A stretch of DNA of 64,000 nucleotides. Source: Desulfosalsimonas propionicica. GTDB taxonomy: Bacteria; Desulfobacterota; Desulfobacteria; Desulfobacterales; Desulfosalsimonadaceae. The stretch covers positions 1 through 64,000 of the forward strand of contig NZ_JACDUS010000011.1 in NCBI RefSeq assembly GCF_013761005.1, read 5' to 3'. Shown here piece after piece: positions 16,156 through 23,695 of this stretch (positions are counted from its first letter, which is position 1; each line of letters starts with the position of its first letter). The notes beneath the pieces are model-generated. The model was not told the DNA's origin and made no database searches. It saw nothing but the letters and a program-made list of their open reading frames with translations. A program made the position numbers and the translations under genes.

Positions 16156-17911
16156 GCAGGGGGTTTTGGGGGTTGTCCGCCCGCGGGTTGTCCCGGCACC
16201 AGGAAATAGCCCAGGCCCCCGGGCCGATGTGGACCCCGGAGGTCATGGACATGGGCTGGAGCAGGATTTCGGCTTCCGGAAAAAGTGCGGCGATCCGTTC
16301 CTTGACCGGGCCGGCCACCCATTGCCGGTTATCGGAATATTCCAGCAGCAAAAGCGGGTGTCGGGCGTGGTTTATGTCCTGCTGCAGCCTTTGTTCGGCA
16401 AATTTGATCTGGGCTTCGGCGTTGCGCACGATGCCGACTTTCTCCGCCCCGTGGGAAAGGGGGCTGATGACCGGTTTCATGTGGAGCATGTCGCCGAAAA
16501 AGGCCCCGGTTTTCGACATTCGGCCCCCTGCGGCCAGGTATTTGAGCTCGTCAAGAAAGATGTATTCCCCGCAGCGCTCAATAATGTGTTTTGCAAATGC
16601 GGGCACCCGGTCTGCGCTTTGAGCGCCGGCTGCATAGCGTGCAGTGGCCGCGGCTATGGCTGCCAGCCGGCCCGAGGCAGCGCCGGTGTCAATGACCCAA
16701 AACCGGTCTTCCGGGTCGTTTTCCGCCTTCCAGTCCATGGCCGCCTGGTAATTGCCCGTGTAGACCGAGCCCACGCACAGGTAAAGCACGCGGTCGTGCT
16801 GGGACAAAAGCCGGGCGTAATGCTGATGGCGCTCAAAATCAGAGGCCTGGGAAGTGGAGGCCCGCACGCCCCGGCGCATTGCTTTGTAAAGTTCCTCCGG
16901 GTCCAGGCATGTTTCCGGGATGCAGCGCTCACCCACGGTGACATAGCTTTCCAGCAGGGTAATGCCGAGCAGGCCGGCCAGGTGACGGGATATGGAGCCG
17001 GCCGCATCTGTGACAACATGCACCGGCGCAGCGGCGGCAGGAAGCCGGAAGGCGGCGGCCTGCTCGGCCATGTCGTCTTCGTTCCAGGAAACAATGCGGC
17101 CCATCTGCCCGAGCTGTTTTCGCGCAGCACTGCGGTCTGCGGTGTGCAGGTGAATTTTGGCGTACCCGCCGGTGTGAAAAACCGTCAGACTGTCGTGGTC
17201 TTCTGCGGCCGACGGCTCCTGTGCCCCGGCCCCGGGCTCCTTGTTTACTTCCACCACTGCATCCACACAGAAGCCGTTTTCCGCGGCCGCAGCATAATCC
17301 GGATCAATTTTGAGCCGGCCGGTAAATATTTCGTGGATGGGGAGAAAGCGGCGGCCTTGTCCGCAAAAATCCGTAAAAAAGCTTTCCAGAAACACGAACA
17401 TGCCAAGGGCCCCGGCATCCACCACTTTGGCGGCGCTCAGTTCCCGGATTTGCCCGGTGCTGCTGTCAACTGCGGCCTGCATGGCATCTGTGACGGTTTT
17501 CAGGCCGCTTTGGGGGTTTTTCGGGTCTGGAAGATCAGCTATGGCTTCGGCAAAAGCGTCAATGACGGTGAGCATGGTGCCGGCCCGGGGCCTGGAAATT
17601 GCGCTGCGGGCATTCTGCGCCCCGGTTTGTGCGCACTGGTAAAGGGTTTTTACGCCGTTTGCGGCCAGAAGATCATAGACAAAACGGGCTGCGATGTTTC
17701 CGGAATTGCCCCTTGCAGCAAACAGAATCTGGTGCCCGGTTTTCTCCGGGCCCTGGTCTGCAACATTTCTGAGCGGGGCCAGGGTGATCATGAGGTTTCG
17801 GCCCGTATCCCCGTCTGCCACGGGAAACACATTGATCCGGTCAAGTACCGCCGACCATGCGGCCAGCCGCTCATAGCCGGTTAAAAGCGCATGGTGAAAG
17901 TCTGCTGTCAT
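16139..17911 (-). CDS. DAK2-DegV fusion, fatty-acid-kinase-like (FakA+FakB)
   Basis: The 590-residue protein has an N-terminal DhaL/DAK2 kinase domain (1-190) with the ATP/Mg motif NVFPVADGDTGRNL at 27-40 and ARGNSGNI, a middle segment (190-290, as in FakA), and a C-terminal DegV/EDD fatty-acid-binding domain (about 300-590; VVTDAAGS, STSQAS, GGRMSKTG). In Gram-positive fatty acid kinase these are FakA and FakB, which together make acyl-phosphate from a free fatty acid. Here kinase and binder are one chain, placed in a lipid-biosynthesis operon. The ATG at 17911, one base after the thioesterase stop, is preferred to an earlier in-frame ATG. Confidence 0.82.
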   Translation of the reverse strand: MTADFHHALLTGYERLAAWSAVLDRINVFPVADGDTGRNLMITLAPLRNVADQGPEKTGHQILFAARGNSGNIAARFVYDLLAANGVKTLYQCAQTGAQNARSAISRPRAGTMLTVIDAFAEAIADLPDPKNPQSGLKTVTDAMQAAVDSSTGQIRELSAAKVVDAGALGMFVFLESFFTDFCGQGRRFLPIHEIFTGRLKIDPDYAAAAENGFCVDAVVEVNKEPGAGAQEPSAAEDHDSLTVFHTGGYAKIHLHTADRSAARKQLGQMGRIVSWNEDDMAEQAAAFRLPAAAAPVHVVTDAAGSISRHLAGLLGITLLESYVTVGERCIPETCLDPEELYKAMRRGVRASTSQASDFERHQHYARLLSQHDRVLYLCVGSVYTGNYQAAMDWKAENDPEDRFWVIDTGAASGRLAAIAAATARYAAGAQSADRVPAFAKHIIERCGEYIFLDELKYLAAGGRMSKTGAFFGDMLHMKPVISPLSHGAEKVGIVRNAEAQIKFAEQRLQQDINHARHPLLLLEYSDNRQWVAGPVKERIAALFPEAEILLQPMSMTSGVHIGPGAWAISWCRDNPRADNPQNPLHVHES

Positions 17912-17912
17912 G

Positions 17913-18338
17913 TTATTCAAATCCAAGTGCATGCCGGATGGGATCCGGGATTTTAAACAAGGTCTCCATCTCCGGGATTTTTACGGCCGCCTGCTGGCTT
18001 TTGCCCTTGGCAATAACCCGGTTGTCTTCTGTGAGGCGGATGATAAAATCCACGCCGATTTTGTAGTCCACTGCCGTGAGTTTGGCCCGGCAGACAAACT
18101 CGTCGCGGAACCGCAGGGGAAACACGTGCTTGATGCTGGTGCGGATGATGGGGAAAATGTGTTGGGTGTCTGTGTAGACCCGGTAGAGGTCCACGCCCAG
18201 TTTCCGGAACAGGGCATCGCGGGTGATGTCAAAGTATTTGAAGTAATTCCCGTGCCACACCACTTCCATGGGGTCCAGGTCATGGAAGGGGACCGTGAAT
18301 TTCACTTCACAGATTCTGTCGGTGTTTTCTGATTTCAT
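17913..18338 (-). CDS. Hotdog thioesterase (4HBT family)
   Basis: A 141-residue acyl-CoA thioesterase of the 4-hydroxybenzoyl-CoA type. FHDLDPMEVVWHGNYFKYFD (18-37) contains the conserved Asp and the H-x-N-Y motif of this family. Aryl-polyene clusters carry a similar thioesterase, thought to release or edit ACP-bound chains; here the released acid could feed the adjacent fatty-acid-kinase-like fusion. It is the first gene of the nine-gene minus-strand operon. The 150 bp upstream should hold the promoter, but no clear -35/-10 pair was found, and beyond lies a long repeat block. Confidence 0.88.
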   Translation of the reverse strand: MKSENTDRICEVKFTVPFHDLDPMEVVWHGNYFKYFDITRDALFRKLGVDLYRVYTDTQHIFPIIRTSIKHVFPLRFRDEFVCRAKLTAVDYKIGVDFIIRLTEDNRVIAKGKSQQAAVKIPEMETLFKIPDPIRHALGFE

Positions 18339-18490
18339 AAATCCTGTCCGGCTGCATAAAAATCCCGTCTCCGGTCAAACGCCCGAGAGTGCGGGGATTG
18401 CTGTTACGGCGATTTGGCCAATTTACCGGCACAGGGGGCGGCTGTCAAGAAAGACGTTTACAAAGGTTACTGATCATTTCTTCGGCTTCG

Positions 18491-19200
18491 GCTGCAGGGC
18501 TTTCTTCCTTTAGGCCACCATGATTTTCAACCTGGAACAAGCCACAGCCGCATTATCCCAACGTCGGCATAAGCAGGGCATAATCAGCTTGGGGCGGTTT
18601 TCGCATGGGGTCGGGGCGGGGTGTGGTTTGTTTGTCTGCGGCGTGCTTTCGGCGATCGTCCCGGGGCTTTGGCTGGAATTTTAAAAACTCGGGCTGGTCG
18701 CCCTCAGACAGTTTAAAATTCCGGACGCCAAAGCCCTGGTCCGATCTTTGCCGAAACCGCGCCAATGCAGCCAAACAAACCACCCCCGCCCCTCCCCATG
18801 GCCAGGGATCTGGAAATATGCGTCAGCCAATATCTTCGGAAACCGGCCGCAGGGCTTTCTTCCTCCAGGCTGCCACCAATTTCAAGCTGGAACAAGCCAC
18901 AGCCGCATTATCGCGAGGTCGGCATAAGCAGGGCATAATCAGGTTGTGGCGGTTTTCGCATGGGGTCGGGGCGGGGTGTGGTTTGTTTGTCTGCGGCGTG
19001 CTTTCGGCGATCGTCCCGGGACTTTGGCTGGAATTTTAAAAACTCGGGCGGATCGCCCTCAGACAGTTTAAAATTCCGGACGCCAAAGCCCTGGTCCGAT
19101 CTTTGCCGAAACCGCGCCAATGCAGCCAAACAAACCACACCCCGCCCCGCCACATGGCCAGGGATCTGGAAATATGCGTCAGCAAATATCTTCGGAAACC
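18491..19200. repeat. Tandem 355-bp duplication carrying two long palindromes (copies B1, B2)
   Basis: The 355-bp unit starting CTGCAGGGCTTTCTTCC at 18491 is repeated from 18846 with few changes (period checked with the GTCGGGGCGGGGTGTGG motif at 18610 and 18965). Each unit contains a palindrome of about 197 bp (18604-18800 and 18959-19155): CATGGGG ends, GGTTTGTTTG/CAAACAAACC arms and a centre with AAAACTCGGGC...GCCCTCAGACAGTTT. The centre is that of copies A and C. These units and copy C fill the gene-free stretch 18339-19678. Frames open through the units are repeat artefacts. Confidence 0.85.
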
Positions 19201-19274
19201 GGTCTGGGGTTGATAGATTTGGAAAGGGGTCTCCATTGTGTTTTACTGAGCTGTCGAATTTGGGCGTGGGCCCC

Positions 19275-19480
19275 AAGGAAGCCCGAAGGGCGGGGGCGGG
19301 TTTTTGAAGCGACATTGAGAATTTTTGCGGGAAAATTCAACCGATGCCGGAGCCAAAGAAATTTCAAACTGTTTGAGGCCGACAGGCCGAGTTTTTGAAA
19401 TTTCGGCGAAGGCATCGGCTGAATCCGCAAAAAGGCTCAGGAGCGAAAAACCCGGCCCCGGCCGCAGGGCTTTCTTCCTG
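19275..19480. repeat. Long palindromic repeat, family A/B/C (copy C)
   Basis: A 206-bp imperfect palindrome beginning AAGGAAGCCCGAAGGGCGGG and ending GCAGGGCTTTCTTCCT. Inner arms have CCGATGCC/GGCATCGG, and the centre TTTGAGGCC-GACA-GGCCGAGTTTTTG is the inverted form of the centre of copy A at 193-392. About 200 bp separate it from the HTH gene promoter. Confidence 0.8.
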
Positions 19481-19592
19481 ACGGGGCTGTTAGTCCTGTT
19501 GGAAAGAGAAAAAAGAGCTTTATCAACTTTATTTGCGGTTTTTCAGGCGCATGACAGGTATTGGACAGGCTCGGCATCCGTGTCTTTTCCCC

Positions 19593-19622
19593 TTGATTTT
19601 TTCGGCCTGTTTTTCCTATAAA
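19593..19622 (+). promoter_or_regulatory. Sigma-70-like promoter of the HTH gene
   Basis: TTGATT at 19593-19598 and TATAAA at 19617-19622, 18 bp apart, about 60 bp before the HTH start codon. Confidence 0.5.
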
Positions 19623-19678
19623 ATAATTTGGAAAGCGAGTTGATGACAAATCCAAACAGGGATAAAGGAGATCCGTCC

Positions 19679-19918
19679 ATGGCTGTATTCGCAGATGAAC
19701 TCAAGCGGTTGAGACAGGCAAAACAGGTGAGCACCGCAGAGGCGGCCCGGGCTGTGGGAATCCCTCAGTCACGCTACAGTGAACTGGAAAGAGGCGTGCG
19801 CGTGGCCGGCGAGGGCCAGATTGAGCGGCTTGAAAAATACTATGAAGTGGATGCCGGAACCCTGGCAGCCCTGATGCAAAAGCAGTGGGACGAGCTGATG
19901 CAGGCAGTGGCGGCTTAA
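19679..19918 (+). CDS. Small Cro/CI-type HTH regulator
   Basis: A 79-residue DNA-binding protein. Residues 5-60 form an HTH_XRE domain (FADELKRLRQAKQVSTAEAARAVGIPQSRYSELERG, with helix 3 around IPQSRYSELER). A short C-terminal helix follows. There is no ligand or protease domain. The ATG at 19679 follows AAAGGAG at a good distance and is preferred to earlier in-frame starts. It overlaps the end of the convergent PlsC-like gene by 4 bp. Target genes unknown; the repeat block upstream may be part of its control region. Confidence 0.8.
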   Translation: MAVFADELKRLRQAKQVSTAEAARAVGIPQSRYSELERGVRVAGEGQIERLEKYYEVDAGTLAALMQKQWDELMQAVAA

Positions 19919-20670
19919 CTGCCGTCTGCTGTTTGCTGTTTTTCTATATCGTCCAGTTCATGGATGATTTTTTCCCGCACCATTTGAGCGGTTTCCTCAG
20001 GGGAGAGGCCGGCGAATTCTTCATAGGCGATTTCGGGCATGACTCGCACCCGGATGTCGCATTTTCCGTGAAAATTGATGCTGTGCTTGGGCAGGGCTTT
20101 GTTGGTGCCAGAGATCACGATGGGCTGAATCGGGGCCTGATGTTCTGTAGCCAGGATAAAGGCGCCCGGCTTGAAATTTCGGATATTGCCGTCCGGCGAC
20201 CGGGTGCCTTCCGGGAAAATCAGCACCGAACTTCCTTCATCCAGGGCTTTCTTGCAGTCCTTCATCATCCTGGCAATGCTTCGCTTGTCCCCGCGTTTTA
20301 ATTCAATGTAGCGGTTAAACCGCATGTTCCACCCGATCAGGGGAACCTTGAAAATTTCGCTTTTGGACACAAACTTGAAGTGGCAAAACAGGTTAAACAG
20401 CACCAGGATATCGAGCAGGGACTGATGGTTGGAAACCACCACCCGGGCCTTTTTGGAATCGATGTGCTGCCGGCCTTCAATGCGGATTTTCCATGCCGGG
20501 ATAATCCAGGTGTAGAGCGCCCCCCAGAAACAGGTAAACTGCTGGAGAATCACCAGCCGCCGGTCAAAGGCCACGGTGGCGACCTTGATGACAAGCGCGG
20601 CCAGAAAAAAGATCACAGAGGTGATGCCCACAAAGCTGAACCAGGCAATTGCAATCAAACGGTTTTTCAT
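19915..20670 (-). CDS. plsC: 1-acyl-sn-glycerol-3-phosphate acyltransferase (PlsC-like)
   Basis: The 251-residue membrane enzyme has an N-terminal hydrophobic region (5-35), then the acyltransferase motifs VSNHQSLLD (H-x4-D, about 79-87) and FPEGTRS, with a conserved P in the last block (IQPIVISG). It acylates lysophosphatidate to phosphatidate in phospholipid synthesis. It is separate from the biosynthetic island and transcribed away from DUF456. This may be the housekeeping copy or a specialised one; the sequence alone does not tell. Confidence 0.9.
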   Translation of the reverse strand: MKNRLIAIAWFSFVGITSVIFFLAALVIKVATVAFDRRLVILQQFTCFWGALYTWIIPAWKIRIEGRQHIDSKKARVVVSNHQSLLDILVLFNLFCHFKFVSKSEIFKVPLIGWNMRFNRYIELKRGDKRSIARMMKDCKKALDEGSSVLIFPEGTRSPDGNIRNFKPGAFILATEHQAPIQPIVISGTNKALPKHSINFHGKCDIRVRVMPEIAYEEFAGLSPEETAQMVREKIIHELDDIEKQQTADGS

Positions 20671-20771
20671 AAAAATTTCCGCCGGATTTAGGGTTCAAAG
20701 GAGGAAAATCATTTGGATGAGGTTATAAACGCGGATCAGCGGTCATTTCAAGGAAAAAATAGGGGCGGGAA

Positions 20772-21278
20772 ATGGAAATAGCCGGCATGATGGCGCTTTT
20801 TGTGCTGATTTTGTGCTGCATTGCCGGCATTGTGCTTGTGCCGCTGGGCATGCCCGGCACCTTTGTGATTCTGGCCGGGGCGGTTTTCTACAACCTGATC
20901 CAAGGTGCCATGGTGTTTTCCCTGCTAGTTCTGGCACTGCTGCTGGGTCTGGCCATAGTCGGAGAAGTGCTGGAATATATCCTGGGGGTGAGCATGGCCA
21001 CCAAGCGGGGGGCTTCCCGGCGGGCCGCATTTGGCGGCATTGTCGGCGGCATTGTCGGGGCTTTTGCAGGGGTCCCGGTTTTTTTGATCGGACCGGTCAT
21101 TGGTTTGTTTGCCGGGGTTTTTATCGGTGCCTTTGTTGTGGAGCTGGCGGTGAAAAAAGATGCGGCCGCATCTTTTCGTTCGGCCACGGGCGCATTTTAC
21201 GGGCGGGTAGGGGCCACGCTGGTCAAAACCCTGATCGGCATCACCATGGTTGTGGTTCTGTGCATGCAGGTGTTTTGA
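20772..21278 (+). CDS. DUF456 membrane protein
   Basis: A 168-residue protein with four or five hydrophobic helices and the Gly-rich segment FGGIVGGIVGAFAGVPVFLIGPVIGLFAGVFIGAFVVEL, typical of DUF456. The Gly zippers suggest tight helix packing. Function of the family is not known. GGGGCGGGAA precedes the ATG. It ends about 40 bp before the promoter of the phenylalanine operon. Confidence 0.85.
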   Translation: MEIAGMMALFVLILCCIAGIVLVPLGMPGTFVILAGAVFYNLIQGAMVFSLLVLALLLGLAIVGEVLEYILGVSMATKRGASRRAAFGGIVGGIVGAFAGVPVFLIGPVIGLFAGVFIGAFVVELAVKKDAAASFRSATGAFYGRVGATLVKTLIGITMVVVLCMQVF

Positions 21279-21316
21279 TGGTTTTGCCGGAAAATCCACA
21301 GGTATTTTTTTTGGGG

Positions 21317-21343
21317 TTGACAGGCGCAGATAATAGGCATAAT
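21317..21343 (+). promoter_or_regulatory. Promoter of the phenylalanine leader
   Basis: TTGACA at 21317-21322 with a TATAAT-like CATAAT at 21338-21343 (15-bp spacing, slightly short). Transcription would begin near 21350, just before the leader peptide ribosome-binding site. Confidence 0.5.
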
Positions 21344-21379
21344 GATTTGAATATAATTTTTTGATAAAGGATTTTTTTC

Positions 21380-21469
21380 ATGCAGCTGCATCATTGTACC
21401 GGCCATCAAAATAAATTTTTTACCGGACGCTTCTTTTTTGGTTTTAGAAGCGTCCATCCGGCGGTGTAG
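21380..21469 (+). CDS. Phenylalanine-rich leader peptide (attenuator)
   Basis: A 29-residue open frame with ribosome-binding site ATAAAGG nine bases upstream. The peptide carries six Phe, five of them within ten codons (FFTGRFFFGF, codons 13-22), and ends at TAG 21467-21469. This is the layout of the enterobacterial pheA leader peptide. When charged tRNA-Phe is scarce a ribosome stalls on the Phe codons, which overlap the first strand of the downstream hairpin set. The gene that follows makes a phenylalanine precursor and has an ACT domain, which supports the assignment. Confidence 0.85.
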   Translation: MQLHHCTGHQNKFFTGRFFFGFRSVHPAV

Positions 21470-21536
21470 CTTGCAGTAAAAATCAACAGGCGCACACAAC
21501 CCCGGGTGGACAGATCATGTCCGCCCGGGGTTTTTT
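21425..21536 (+). promoter_or_regulatory. Transcription attenuator with alternative hairpins
   Basis: Hairpin 1:2 is GGACGCTTCT (21425-21434) with AGAAGCGTCC (21446-21455), a perfect 10-bp stem overlapping the Phe codons. Strand 2, GTCCATCCGG (21452-21461), can instead pair with strand 3, CCGGGTGGAC (21502-21511), with one G-T pair: the antiterminator. Strand 3 is also the left arm of terminator 3:4, CCCCGGGTGGAC (21500-21511) with GTCCGCCCGGGG (21519-21530), followed by TTTTTT. Stalling at Phe codons would free strand 2 and prevent termination. Confidence 0.85.
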
Positions 21537-21540
21537 GTTT

Positions 21541-21575
21541 AAAAGACCCCGGGGGATGCTCCCCCGGGGTCTTTT
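21541..21575 (+). terminator. Second perfect hairpin after the attenuator
   Basis: A 16-bp perfect stem (AAAAGACCCCGGGGGA with its complement, loop TGC) immediately downstream of the attenuator terminator, ending in TTTT. It may act as a back-up terminator that also responds to antitermination, or protect the 5' end of the mRNA. Confidence 0.65.
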
Positions 21576-21640
21576 CGTCTGGCACCAGCCCGGGGCCCCG
21601 GCCAATAAAAATGTCATGTTTGAAACACAGGAGGTCAAAG

Positions 21641-23515
21641 ATGTTAATCGTACTGGAGCCCGACATCACGCAGAAACAGAAAAATCACATTTACCGGATT
21701 TTGCGCGAAGGCGGCTGCATTTCCCGTGAAATTACCGAGGCGGGCCGGCAGATTATCGGCTCCACCGGTGATGCCGGCCGATCGCCTGATTTTTTTGAAT
21801 CCCTGGAGGGCGTGGCCCGGGTGGTGCCGGTCAATACGGCCTTTAAGCTCGTCAGCCGGCAGATGCACCCGGAAGACACCCGCGTGCAGGTGGGTGATGT
21901 GTCTGTGGGCGGCGAGCGCATCGTGGTCATTGCCGGGCCCTGTGCGGTGGAAAACCGGGAACGGAGTCTGGCCATTGCCGGGCAGGTGCGTAAGTACGGG
22001 GCCGTGTTGTTCCGGGGCGGGGCGTTTAAACCCAGGACCTCGCCCTATGCCTTCCAGGGCCTGGGCGAAGAGGGGTTGAAAATCCTGGCCGAGGTGCGCC
22101 AGACCTTTGGCATGCCGGTGGTCACGGAGATCACCACCCCGGCCCAGGCCGACCTGGTGATGAAATACGTGGACGTGATCCAGATCGGTGCGCGCAACAT
22201 GCAGAACTTTGAGCTTTTAAAGTGCGTGGGCCGGTTGGGAAAGCCGGTACTGCTAAAGCGGGGGCTTGCGGCCACCATCGAGGAGTGGCTTATGTCGGCC
22301 GAATATATTGTTTCCGAGGGAAACGATAACGTGATTCTCTGCGAGCGCGGCATCCGTACCTTTGAGCCCTATACCCGCAACACGCTGGATCTTTCAGCCA
22401 TTCCGGTGATCAAAAACCTCACCCACCTGCCCGTGATCATTGACCCCAGCCACGCCACCGGAATCCGGGAAAAGGTCAGTCCCATGGCCCGGGCCGCCAT
22501 TGCCGCAGGTGCAGACGGCCTGATGATCGAGGTCCACGATGATCCGGACCACGCCCTGTCAGACGGGGCCCAGAGCCTTTATCCGGAGCAGTTTTCCCGG
22601 CTCATGCGGGATTTGTACGTGATCTCCCCGGTGGTGGACAAGCAGCTGGATTTTGGATATCTTGACAAGGCCCGGGCCGTGGACCGCATGAAAAAAGCCG
22701 GCAACGGCCAGGGCCGGCGGGCAGCTTTTCTCGGCGAACCGGGCACCTACAGCCACAAGGCCTGCATGCAGTACTTCGGCGGCCAGGTTCAGCCCGTTCC
22801 CATGAACTCCTTTAAGGAAATCTACGAAACCGTCAGGGAAGGCGGGGCGGATTTCGGTGTGATCCCCCTGGAAAACTCCCTGGCCGGAAGCGTTCATGAA
22901 AATTATGATCTGCTGCTTGAATATGATCTGCGGATTGTGGGTGAAATCCTGCTGAGAATCGAACATCACCTCATCGGCCATCCCGGCGCACGGGTGGAAG
23001 ACATCCGGCGAGTTTATTCCCATCCCCAGGTGTTTCAGCAGTGCCGCAGCTATATTGACCGTCATCAATGGGAATGGATTCCGGTTTCAGACACGGCCCG
23101 GGCGGTCCGGCTCGTCAAAGAGCAGAACAATCCGGCTGAAGGTGCCCTTGCCGGCCGGGACGCGGCCCGGATCCATGAAATGCAGATCCTGGAGCAGGGC
23201 ATTGAAGCCAACGCCCGCAATTACACCCGGTTTGTGGTGATCGCCAGAGAGCCCATATCCGGCGGACAAAAAAACAAGTCATCGCTGATCTTTTCCACTG
23301 GAAACCAGCCCGGGGCCCTGTTTGAGGCCCTGAAAGTGTTTGCCGACAACGGCATCAACCTGGTCAAGCTTGAATCCCGGCCCATTCACGGCAAGCCCTG
23401 GGAGTACATGTTTTACGTGGACCTTGAAGCGGATGTGGACAGTGATGAACTGGCGCCGGTGATAAGGCAGCTGGCGCAAAAGATTGATTACTTAAAGATC
23501 CTGGGCAGCTATTGA
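21641..23515 (+). CDS. Fused DAHP synthase-prephenate dehydratase
   Basis: The 624-residue protein joins two enzymes. Residues 1-70 form the ferredoxin-like regulatory domain of Thermotoga-type DAHP synthase. Residues 71-340 are the catalytic DAHP synthase ([10 protein letters not shown] with metal Cys101, [34 protein letters not shown]). Residues 360-535 are prephenate dehydratase ([32 protein letters not shown]), and 545-624 are an ACT domain with ESRP (578-581) that binds Phe. No chorismate mutase domain is present. It catalyses the first shikimate step and the step to phenylpyruvate. ATG at 21641 follows AGGAGG. Expression is under Phe attenuation, and the ACT domain gives feedback. Confidence 0.92.
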   Translation: MLIVLEPDITQKQKNHIYRILREGGCISREITEAGRQIIGSTGDAGRSPDFFESLEGVARVVPVNTAFKLVSRQMHPEDTRVQVGDVSVGGERIVVIAGPCAVENRERSLAIAGQVRKYGAVLFRGGAFKPRTSPYAFQGLGEEGLKILAEVRQTFGMPVVTEITTPAQADLVMKYVDVIQIGARNMQNFELLKCVGRLGKPVLLKRGLAATIEEWLMSAEYIVSEGNDNVILCERGIRTFEPYTRNTLDLSAIPVIKNLTHLPVIIDPSHATGIREKVSPMARAAIAAGADGLMIEVHDDPDHALSDGAQSLYPEQFSRLMRDLYVISPVVDKQLDFGYLDKARAVDRMKKAGNGQGRRAAFLGEPGTYSHKACMQYFGGQVQPVPMNSFKEIYETVREGGADFGVIPLENSLAGSVHENYDLLLEYDLRIVGEILLRIEHHLIGHPGARVEDIRRVYSHPQVFQQCRSYIDRHQWEWIPVSDTARAVRLVKEQNNPAEGALAGRDAARIHEMQILEQGIEANARNYTRFVVIAREPISGGQKNKSSLIFSTGNQPGALFEALKVFADNGINLVKLESRPIHGKPWEYMFYVDLEADVDSDELAPVIRQLAQKIDYLKILGSY

Positions 23516-23522
23516 CGCGCAC

Positions 23523-23561
23523 AAAAAAAAGCGGGAGCCCGGGGGTGAATCGGGCTCCCGC
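23523..23561 (-). terminator. Rho-independent terminator
   Basis: Perfect GC-rich stem GCGGGAGCCCG (23531-23541) with CGGGCTCCCGC (23551-23561); on the minus strand it is followed by a run of eight T. It ends the octaheme-cytochrome operon, whose last gene stops at 23696, and may also stop the fused Phe gene on the plus strand. Confidence 0.75.
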
Positions 23562-23695
23562 AGTGCCAAAGGGAGGGTGTCTCATGGCAAAAGCTGGAAA
23601 GAAATGGCCTGCTTTTCCGCTTTTGATCAGGAGTTGAAATAGCCCCTGATGAATTTACAATAACCACGAAAATCGCCGGTGCAATCCCCGAAGAC

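Noticed and set aside
18605-19307. Several open frames of 60-144 codons on both strands between 18.5 and 19.6 kb
   Set aside because: They repeat with the 355-bp duplication, appear on both strands because the DNA is palindromic, and lack ribosome-binding sites and protein family features.
18491-19480. CRISPR array
   Set aside because: The repeats are 200-355 bp, palindromic and without short regular spacers; no cas gene is present.
21506-21640. Upstream extension of the DAHP synthase frame through the attenuator
   Set aside because: It would translate two perfect GC-rich hairpins; the ATG at 21641 has AGGAGG and begins the known domain (MLIVLEPD).
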